From the NCBI GenBank assembly GCA_944588485.1, contig OX155908.1, forward strand, positions 2,757,578 to 2,821,577: 64,000 nucleotides of DNA, in the 5' to 3' direction. The notes under the pieces are model-generated. The model saw only the letters and a program-made list of their open reading frames with translations, had not been told where the DNA came from and searched no databases. Positions 56,538 to 64,000 of this stretch are shown here, piece after piece; position 1 is the stretch's first letter, and each line of letters begins with the position of its first letter. Position numbers and translations under genes: made by a program. This stretch comes from Phosphuga atrata (Eukaryota > Arthropoda > Insecta > Coleoptera > Silphidae).

Positions 56538-58092
56538 ATGAAATTTGTGGTAAGAAAAACTTTGTATTGTTTTAATAAGTTGGGACTAATTCGTCTCAAG
56601 CTGGGAATAATCAATATCAAATTGGCAATAATCTATTGCCAATTCGAACCCTTTGATCATTCCTAATGGACCCTTTTTTTGTGTGCATGTGTCAATTTCC
56701 GCTATGTTATAAGTCAAAAAGTGCCCGAATTTTTTGACGTATAACTAGATATGTGCCCGAAACTTTTATATAGACCTTTTCAAAGTTTGAAAATTTCTTG
56801 TGCACATGTTATTGTCAAGTTGGGACTAATTCTAATTCTTAAGCTGGGAATAATCAATATCAAATTGGGAATGGTCGATTGCCAATTGGAACCCATTAAT
56901 CATTTCCTAATAGACCTTTTCATAGTTGAATTTTTTTGTGTGCATGTGTTAATTTCCGCCATGTTATACGTCAAAAAGTGCCCGAACTTTTTGACGTATA
57001 ACTAAATATGTGCCCGAAACATTCATATAGACCTTTTCAAAGTTTCACATGTGTCAATTTCCGCCATGTTTTGCACGAAATTTTCTTATTCCCGCCCATA
57101 AAACCTAACCTAATAGACCTTTCCATAGTTGAAATTTTTTTTAGTGCATGTGTCAATTTCCGCCATGTTATACGTCAAAAAGTGCCCGAACTTTTTGACG
57201 TACAACTAAATATGTGCCCGAAACTTGCATATAGACCTTTTCATAGTTGAAATTTTTGTGTGCATGTGTCAATTTCCGTCATGTTTTTGACATATAACCT
57301 TATTATTTGCCCGAAACTTTCAAATTCCCGTCTTTCAAACTTGGCGGATGCGTATGCGCTTAACTAACCGTAAAAAGTTCTATTCACACCTTCCAAACTT
57401 GGCGGATGCGCATGCGCTTAACTAACCGTAGAAAGGTCTATAATCAGGCCCGGACTTAGAGAGCGAGGGCCCCTAGGCACTTGACATTTGCCCCCACCCC
57501 CTCAAATCTCGAAAATATTTAATATATTATTTTGGTACCTTTTTGGCAAGGCAGCTCGGGCTTTCGAGCTTATGTAAAGATTCCGCCACCGGGGGCCCCT
57601 AGCCTGGGCCCCTAGGCCGGGGGCTTGTCTATTATACCTTGATAATTCTTGAACCTGATATAATTCTGTGCTAAGACTAACTTGTTTTAATTTGCGTGTT
57701 ACTAGGTTGTAGCAGTTCTGGTCAGCATGGCCATGTTCGCCAGCGCCAAGCCCTCTTGGGGGCACTGGGGCCACCACGGCCACCACGGCCCAGTCGTAGG
57801 CGCTAGCGGTGTAGTCACCGGAGCCGGGGCCTCCGGCCCGGCTGGGACCGTAACCGGTGCCGGCGCATCCGCCGCTGCCGGAGTAGTCACCGGCCACGGA
57901 GCCTGGGGAAACGGAGGCTGGGGAGGCGCCGGCGGATGGGGAGGTGCCTGGGATGACGGTCACTGGGACGATGGACACTGGGACGGCCACTGGGACGATG
58001 GACATTGGGACGATGGACACTGGGACGATGGACACTGGGGCGATGGACACTGGGGCGGACATTGGGGAGGTCATGGGGGCCATCACTGGTGA
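56538..58092 (+). CDS. Gene E: WDDGH-repeat secreted protein, two exons
   Basis: Coding parts are 56538-56549 (M-K-F-V, donor GTAAG at 56550) and 57706-58092 (acceptor TAG at 57703-57705), phase 0, 132 residues. The signal peptide is MKFVVVAVLVSMAMFASA, followed by KPSWGHWGHHGHHG. Three SGVVTGAGASGPAG-like modules follow (about 36-75), then a Gly/Trp linker and tandem five-residue units WDDGH (about eight, residues 90-120) grading into GGHWGGH. There is no VVHGNGATLIGPG module. The 15-bp DNA repeats sit at about 57949-58050. It is the most diverged of B to E in its first exon. A secreted structural role is inferred. Its GC-rich exon stands out sharply against the AT-rich, transposon-filled intron. 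Confidence 0.85.
56660..57440. mobile_element. Nested ATAGACC-type MITEs in gene E intron
   Basis: Several overlapping or truncated copies share GCATGTGTCAATTTCCGCC, GTCAAAAAGTGCCCGAA and ATAGACCTTTTCATAGTT in direct and inverted orientation. The right end ACTAACCGTAGAAAGGTCTA closes the block at about 57440. They match 44802-44970 and 47667-47866. Confidence 0.65.
57445..57630. mobile_element. GGGCCCCTAGGC-rich MITE fragment in gene E intron
   Basis: The left part CAGGCCCGGACTTAGAG with GAGGGCCCCTAGGCAC and the right part GGGGCCCCTAGCCTGGGCCC form inverted G/C-rich ends of hAT-MITE style. It ends about 75 bp before the acceptor. No clear target duplication was found. Confidence 0.5.
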
Positions 58093-58160
58093 AGCTTTAA
58101 TGGGAAAACTGTGCTCAAAACGATACGTTTAGATTAAGTTACCGATCTGGAAAGACATTT

Positions 58161-58166
58161 ATTAAA
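58161..58166 (+). terminator. Poly(A) signal of gene E
   Basis: ATTAAA lies 69 bp after the stop codon. The next satellite array starts about 105 bp further on. Confidence 0.6.
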
Positions 58167-58269
58167 TCAAATTTTTACAGCATCAATCACGACTTTCACT
58201 TCCTATTTTGCATGTTCCTATTACACAACAATACAATTCAATAAGACAAGATAAGATCAGAGTTAACAA

Positions 58270-59715
58270 GGCAGACAAGACTGGTCAGACAAGGCTAGAC
58301 AGACAAGACTAGACAGACAAGACTAGACAGACAAGACTAGACAGACAAGACTAGACAGACAAGACTAGACAGACAAGACTAGACAGACAAGACTAGACAG
58401 ACAAGACTAGACAGACAAGACTAGACAGACAAGACTAGACAGACAAGACTAGACAGACAAGACTAGACAGACAAGACTAGACAGACAAGACTAGACAGAC
58501 AAGACTAGACAGACAAGACTAGACAGACAAGACTAGACAGACAAGACTAGACAGACAAGACTAGACAGACAAGACTAGACAGACAAGACTAGACAGACAA
58601 GACTAGACAGACAAGACTAGACAGACAAGACTAGACAGACAAGACTAGACAGACAAGACTAGACAGACAAGACTAGACAGACAAGACTAGACAGACAAGA
58701 CTAGACAGACAAGACTAGACAGACAAGACTAGACAGACAAGACTAGACAGACAAGACTAGACAGACAAGACTAGACAGACAAGACTAGACAGACAAGACT
58801 AGACAGACAAGACTAGACAGACAAGACTAGACAGACAAGACTAGACAGACAAGACTAGACAGACAAGACTAGACAGACAAGACTAGACAGACAAGACTAG
58901 ACAGACAAGACTAGACAGACAAGACTAGACAGACAAGACTAGACAGACAAGACTAGACAGACAAGACTAGACAGACAAGACTAGACAGACAAGACTAGAC
59001 AGACAAGACTAGACAGACAAGACTAGACAGACAAGACTAGACAGACAAGACTAGACAGACAAGACTAGACAGACAAGACTAGACAGACAAGACTAGACAG
59101 ACAAGACTAGACAGACAAGACTAGACAGACAAGACTAGACAGACAAGACTAGACAGACAAGACTAGACAGACAAGACTAGACAGACAAGACTAGACAGAC
59201 AAGACTAGACAGACAAGACTAGACAGACAAGACTAGACAGACAAGACTAGACAGACAAGACTAGACAGACAAGACTAGACAGACAAGACTAGACAGACAA
59301 GACTAGACAGACTAGACAGACAAGACTAGACAGACAAGACTAGACAGACAAGACTAGACAGACAAGACTAGACAGACAAGACTAGACAGACAAGACTAGA
59401 CAGACAAGACTAGACAGACAAGACTAGACAGACAAGACTAGACAGACAAGACTAGACAGACAAGACTAGACAGACAAGACTAGACAGACAAGACTAGACA
59501 GACAAGACTAGACAGACAAGACTAGACAGACAAGACTAGACAGACAAGACTAGACAGACAAGACTAGACAGACAAGACTAGACAGACAAGACTAGACAGA
59601 CAAGACTAGACAGACAAGACTAGACAGACAAGACTAGACAGACAAGACTAGACAGACAAGACTAGACAGACAAGACTAGACAGACAAGACTAGACAGACA
59701 GACAGGACTAGTCAG
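58270..59715 (-). repeat. 14-bp GTCT satellite array 4 (minus orientation)
   Basis: About 102 copies of CAGACAAGACTAGA, almost uniform, with a shortened unit (GACAGACTAGACAGAC) at about 59305. Its right edge has a distinctive tail CAGGACTAGTCAGACAAG then TACAACACAAGAG, which reappears inside the LTR at 62299-62383. Confidence 0.95.
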
Positions 59716-59739
59716 ACAAGTACAACACAAGAGTAAACA

Positions 59740-60465
59740 AGATAAGACTTGTCTATTCCAGGCTTGTCTTCTTTGTTCTTGACTGGACCTGGTCTGGTCT
59801 GTTTGGGTCACTATCAACGTTGCCTATACCAGGCTTGTCTTCTTTGTTCTTGACTGGACCTGATCTGGTCTGTTTGGGTCATTATCAACATTGTCTATTC
59901 CAGGCTTGTCTTCTTTGTTCTTGACTGGACCTGATCTGGTCTGTTTGGGTCACTATCAACATTGTCTATTCCAGGCTTGTCTTCTTTGTTCTTGACTGGA
60001 CCTGCTCTGGCCTTTATGGGTCACTATCAACATAGTCTATTCCAGGCTTGTCTTCTTTGTTCTTGACTGGACCTGGTTTGGTCTGTTTGGGTCACTATCA
60101 ACGTTGCCTATTCCAGGCTTGTCTTCTTTGTTCTTGACTGGACCTGATCTGTTCTGTTTGGGTCACTATCAACATTATCTATTCCAGGCTTGTCTTCTTT
60201 GTTCTTGACTGGACCTAATCTGGTCTGGTTGGGTCATTATCAACATTGTCTATTCTAGGCTTGACTTCTTTGTTCTTGACTGGACCTGATCTGGTCTGTT
60301 TGGGTCACTATCGACATTGTCTATTCCGCCTTGTCTTCTTTGTTCTTGACTGGACCTGCTCTGGTCTTTGTGGGTCACTATCAACATTGTCTATTCCGGG
60401 CTTGTGTTCTTTGTTCTTGTCTGGACCTGATCTGGTCTGTTTGGGTCACTATCAACACGTTCTAA
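59740..60465 (+). repeat. 71-bp tandem array
   Basis: Ten units of GGCTTGTCTTCTTTGTTCTT, GACTGGACCTGATCTGGTCT and GGGTCACTATCAACATT. GGCTTGTC falls at 59761, 59832 and 59903, giving the 71-bp step. The open frame across it is repeat read-through. Confidence 0.9.
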
Positions 60466-60830
60466 AACATCGTTGATTGTTAATGAATGCTCGTCTTGAA
60501 TTTAATTTAAGTGTGAAGTTGATCTTGATCTTGATATTGATCTTGAAATCAATGAATCACTTTTGCTGAATGGGTTTCGTCGGCATCCGCGAGAAAGCGA
60601 AAGTCGATTCGGCGGAGTTTAGGTCGCGTTGCATCGAACTTGAACCAGAACCGGTCGCACGGCGGATTCCCGCTTCCGTTTGTGTACGCCGAGTTCGATC
60701 AACTCCAAGTCGGACACAAATAAAACTCGCCCTGACCTACACAATGCTCGATGGAACCTTGAACGTGACCAAATCGATTTAATAACAAATTAACAATTCA
60801 ATCGAAACTGTTTTGAATCGACACATGTTT
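60466..60830 (+). other. GC-richer unique segment with a 70-residue open frame
   Basis: Positions 60570-60782 are more GC-rich than the surroundings and hold an Arg/Glu-rich frame starting MGFVGIREKAKVDSAEF. I recognise no family and see no promoter or splice sites. It may be a captured exon or chance. Confidence 0.25.
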
Positions 60831-60948
60831 TGTCTGGCCTAATCTTGTAACCTATTATCTGGTATTGTCTAGTCTTATCTGGTCCTGTCTGACCCTGTCT
60901 AGAAATATTTAGTCTTGTATAAACTTGTCTAGTCTTCTCTGTGGTCAC
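60831..60948 (+). repeat. Degenerate GTCTTGTCT repeat
   Basis: Loose units such as TCTGGTCCTGTCTGACC and TCTAGTCTTCTCT. They are continued on the far side of the SINE at 61211-61370. Confidence 0.6.
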
Positions 60949-61210
60949 AGTGGTGTGAGTGTAGTTTAGATCCCGGGTTCAATCCCCGGCCAAGTCGTGA
61001 AAATTTTTCACGGAGCTATGCTGTGACCACCTCGTAGAAAGCGATGGCAAACTACCACGAGTAATTCTGCCAAGAAAAACCTCTCAATTAGTGCCGTGTT
61101 CGGAACCGGCTATAAACTGAAGGTCCCGTATATTTTTAGATGATGCGTTCCACAAGTATGCGCGAGAGGTTGCCTACGCTCTTGAGAGAGTACGGCACTT
61201 TAAGAAGAAG
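60949..61210 (+). mobile_element. tRNA-derived SINE, plus copy
   Basis: It starts GTGGTCACAGTGGTGTGAGT, has a GGTTCAATCCC B box, then a body with AGCTATGCTGTGACCACC, GCCGTGTTCGGAACCGG and GATGCGTTCCACAAGTATGC, and an AAGAAGAAG tail. It is the same family as 36234-36528. The flanking repeats blur the target duplication (TCTTCTCT against TCTTGTCT). Confidence 0.75.
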
Positions 61211-61640
61211 TCTTGTCTAGTTTTATCTAGACTTTTCCAGTCTTGTCTAGTCCTGTCTAGTCTTATCTAGTCTTGTGTAGTCTAGTCTTGTCTAGTCTTA
61301 TCTAGTCTTGTCTGGTCTTGTGTGGACATATCTGATCTTGTATCGTCTTGTTTGATCTTGGCTGAGCTTGCATTGCCTAGACTAGATCCTAAACTAGATC
61401 AAGGCAAGACTATAAACTATTTATCTTAATCCATTAATTTGTCTGTCATATAATTAGACTATAATATGGACAGTTTATTTTGAAAGTGGTGTAAGTCCAT
61501 TTTCGTAAGTTTTATTTTATGTAAGTAATATTTAATGTAAGTTTTTATATATAACTAGTCCGTGTTCAATTTCTTAAAAAAATCCCATGTTTTGTACAAT
61601 TTACAATTGGTCGATAAATGAAATTGCATAATCATCGATT
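61211..61640. other. Degenerate GTCT repeat, then AT-rich spacer
   Basis: Positions 61211-61375 are loose TCTAGTCTTGTC units. Positions 61376-61640 are AT-rich and unassigned. Confidence 0.45.
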
Positions 61641-61644
61641 ATGT

Positions 61645-61965
61645 AAAGCTGGCCATACACTATCGCTCCATCAGTCCAAGTGGAGCGCCGTCGCTCCAAA
61701 AATGGACAGTGCGTGGTGAAAACAGGTGGATGATGTGGAATGACAGGATGAGTTGGATATTCGGTCAGTTTAAAGCAGGCCATACACTATCGCTCCATCA
61801 GTCCAAATGGAGCGCCGTCGCTCCAAAAAACAGACAGTGTGTGGTGAAAAACAGGTGGATGATATAGAGTGACAGTAAAATCCATCAGTTTGGACCGTCA
61901 TCCACTTCATCCAACTGATAGTATGTGGGGAAAACCACGTGGAGTAACATCAAGCTATCGCTCCG
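61645..61965. repeat. Tandem GGCCATACACTATCGCTCCA repeat
   Basis: Two copies starting near 61652 and 61780 share GGCCATACACTATCGCTCCA, GGAGCGCCGTCGCTCCAAAA and GTGGTGAAAACAGGTGGATG; a partial inverted third part reaches about 61965. It resembles a widespread insect MITE style. Confidence 0.6.
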
Positions 61966-62091
61966 ATCTTATCGTGTGTGGTGATAACGTGGCCCAAACA
62001 GGCCTCATTCTCTCCGTGACCGTCCTGCAGTTCACATTGTCACCCATTGTAATTGCACAACATTGTTTTTTTTTTATTTGCAAGCTATTTA

Positions 62092-62652
62092 TGTTAGCGC
62101 CAATTTTAATAAATCTATATTTTAATTCAAAATTTAAATCGATTTCGGCATCGATTAAAAGAAGGAGACGCGATGTCTCGGAAATCGCGCGATTTACCTA
62201 TTTATTGGCGCCGCGAATTTATATATTTCCGGTAGAACGCTTCGGGTGTGAGAAGCGTGAAAACCAAAATCGAAGCGCGAACCAAGTTGCACGCATTCTA
62301 GACTAGACAGACAAGACTAGACAGACAGGACTAGTCAGACAAGTACAACATAAGAGTAAACAAAATGACATGTGCCCGACATGTGCACGCATTCAAGTTT
62401 ATCGTTCTCCAGAGATAACCAGAGTGGTGTGATCACGAGCCGAAGGGCTACAGCGGCATTCAACGTCCGGACTGACCCATATTAAGAGTATCCCTCCGGA
62501 TATTTATTGTTTTCCCATTTTCTTCCCTTGAAATAGGCGACGGAAGGACGGTCCACACGGGGCGGAGACGCGAGCAGCCCTAAAGGTAAGTGATGGGACC
62601 ATCCCAATTTAAATTAAGAAAGAAATTAATTTTTGTGAGACACGGTAATACA
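62092..62652 (+). mobile_element. LTR copy 3 with inserted satellite fragment
   Basis: It starts TGTTAGCGCCAATTTTAA and follows copy 2 in order (AATCGCGCGATTTAC, GTGAGAAGCG, ATCACGAGCC, GGCGGAGACGCGAGCA, GTGAGACACGG). The last bases differ (GGTAATACA) and no target duplication is visible, so the end is uncertain. An 85-bp satellite piece is inserted at 62299-62383. Confidence 0.7.
62299..62383 (-). repeat. Transposed satellite fragment within LTR
   Basis: The insert contains about two CAGACAAGACTAGA units plus the array 4 edge sequence CAGGACTAGTCAGACAAG then TACAACATAAGAG. It is flanked by an 11-bp direct repeat TGCACGCATTC (62288-62298, 62384-62394) that occurs once in the intact LTR context. 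Confidence 0.75.
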
Positions 62653-62765
62653 GCCAAATAAAGTTTACTCTACTTCCAAGTCTTTTGTATTTCACAATCA
62701 GACAAGACATTTCAACTGAATGAAAAGTTGCTATAAAACATTACGTGATTAATGGACGACCCCAA

Positions 62766-64000
62766 AACCGTTTTCAGCACTTCGATTTCCCACGTGTAAC
62801 TAAGAAAAAATCTAAAAAAAAAATTCCAAAAAATTTTTCAACAAAAATTTTCCATCATTTCGTTCGAAAAATATGTGCTTTTTCGTTTTTTTTCGATTTT
62901 CTCCAGAACGGTAAAAGGTAGCGAAATATTTTTTGGCACACAACAACTACACCAAAAGACGAACAAATCAATGTGCAAATTGTCCGAAAATATTCAATAA
63001 TTCGTCGAAGAATTTCAAATAGAAATTTACCCGATTTTCGATTTGCTAAGTAGATGTCTCGGAAACGGTTACAGATAATCAAAAACGGATTACGGCATGG
63101 TTTTCAGAAGGTCATTTTCCTATTAACACATCAAGGTTGTCCGCTGGAAAATCACGACTTTCCGAGATCTCTACTCGAGCGCCGAAATTCCTTGAAAATT
63201 TCTTCATTTTTTGCAGGCGATAGTAAACGGAAAGAGCTAGCGAAATATAATTTGCATATCTGTAATCAGCAGGAAAAATGCTTTCAGAAACCTTTTTAAA
63301 TTTTGCTGAGACTCAAAAAATAACGATTTTGAAAAAATCGATTTTCTCGCATTTCGTCGTTTCCGCGATATAGACTCCCCGTGTCGATGGTATTTCTTAA
63401 CTGAAAGCCTCCTAGGAAATATTATATACGTTCTCCGACTAATTTTGATACGCTGAATCGATTGGTGAAGACTAGAAGTCTCTGTGATGAGCCGTTCAAA
63501 AGTTATGACAGCGTGAAATCAGTCGAAAATGCGATTTGGTGTACAGCGAAAAAATACATAAAACTTGTTTATTTGTAACTTTATAGTGTAATAAACTGGA
63601 AAACCGTTTTGAGCACTTCGATTTCCTTCAGGTACCCAAAAAAAAATCACGAAAAAAATTTCCAACAAATTTTTCAACAAAAATTTTCCATCATTTCGTT
63701 CGAAAAATATTTGCTTTTTCGGTATTTTTCGATTTTCTCCAGAACGGTAAAAAGCAGCGAAATCATTTTTAGCACACAGAAACTACACGACAAGACGAAT
63801 AAATCGATGTGTAAATTGTCTGAAAAGATTTAAAAATTCGTCAAGGAATTTCAAACTGAAATTTACCCGATTCTCCATTTGCTAAGTAGATGTCTCAGAA
63901 ACGCTTGCAGATAATCAAAAACGGATTGCGGCATGGTTTTCAGAAGGCCGTTTTCCTATAAATACACTAAGATTATCCGCGTGAAATTCACGACATTCCG
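62766..64000. repeat. 836-bp tandem repeat, truncated by window end
   Basis: Sequence from AACCGTTTTCAGCACTTCGA at 62766 recurs at 63601, and AAGTAGATGTCTC at 63048 recurs near 63884, a step of 835-836 bp. One full unit and 400 bp of the next are visible. Units contain GGATTACGGCATGGTTTTCA. Open frames are short and lack conserved domains. Confidence 0.8.

Overview
This window is nuclear DNA of an arthropod, most likely a holometabolous insect and possibly a beetle (the order is a weak inference). Evidence: spliced genes with TATA and TCAGT-type initiator promoters, GT-AG introns and AATAAA/ATTAAA signals; small secreted Gly/Trp/His-rich cuticle-like proteins; tRNA-derived SINEs, hAT and TTAA-flanked DNA transposons, non-LTR retrotransposon fragments and solo LTRs. 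Most of the window is repeat. There is no sign of a bacterial replicon, operon or CRISPR array.

Genes. Five paralogous two-exon genes, A to E, form a dispersed cluster: A (+) 3495-3506 + 8285-8878; B (+) 19625-19636 + 20383-20826; C (-) 29584-29595 + 28152-28577; D (+) 34722-34733 + 35645-36025; E (+) 56538-56549 + 57706-58092. All share one plan: a TATA box roughly 50-75 bp upstream of the ATG, a first coding exon of exactly four codons, a phase-0 GTAAG intron, and a second exon carrying the rest of a signal peptide and a low-complexity mature protein. B to E begin the mature chain with KPSWGHWG, continue with SGVVTG-type alanine/glycine modules and then carry Trp-Asp-Gly-His repeats. A is a longer Gly/His/Tyr-rich relative ending in a KIVADGLYG-type tail. 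They are probably structural cuticle or other secreted matrix proteins; function is inferred.

Layout. 1-3430: hAT and LINE remnants plus small TTAA elements. 3.4-9.8 kb: gene A, whose 4.8-kb intron is a 138-bp satellite interrupted by a solo LTR and a 1.1-kb inverted-repeat element. 9.9-13.8 kb: GTCT-based satellites around a short coding-like segment. 14-19.4 kb: a 200-bp repeat and a 192-bp satellite. 19.5-21 kb: gene B. 21-28 kb: TGTCA/TGACA-rich repeats and a large insect repeat. 28-37 kb: genes C and D, a head-to-head inverted duplication separated by a 4.8-kb GTCT satellite. 37-38.2 kb: a LINE fragment pierced by DNA elements. 38.2-42.2 kb: a near-perfect 14-bp array on the opposite strand. 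42.5-51 kb: hAT remnant, an orphan promoter-like site, a 115-bp array and inverted-repeat elements. 51.2-56.2 kb: 34-bp and 10-bp satellites, a hAT element and a solo LTR. 56.4-58.2 kb: gene E. 58.3-64 kb: 14-bp and 71-bp arrays, SINE, a third LTR carrying a transposed satellite fragment, and an 836-bp tandem repeat.

The most unusual features are the Trp-Asp-Asp-Gly-His repeat protein family and the satellite system. Satellites of 14, 10 and 9 bp are all built from the same word, GTCT, with single A or T spacers; they change strand along the window and stop within about 40-230 bp of the gene boundaries.
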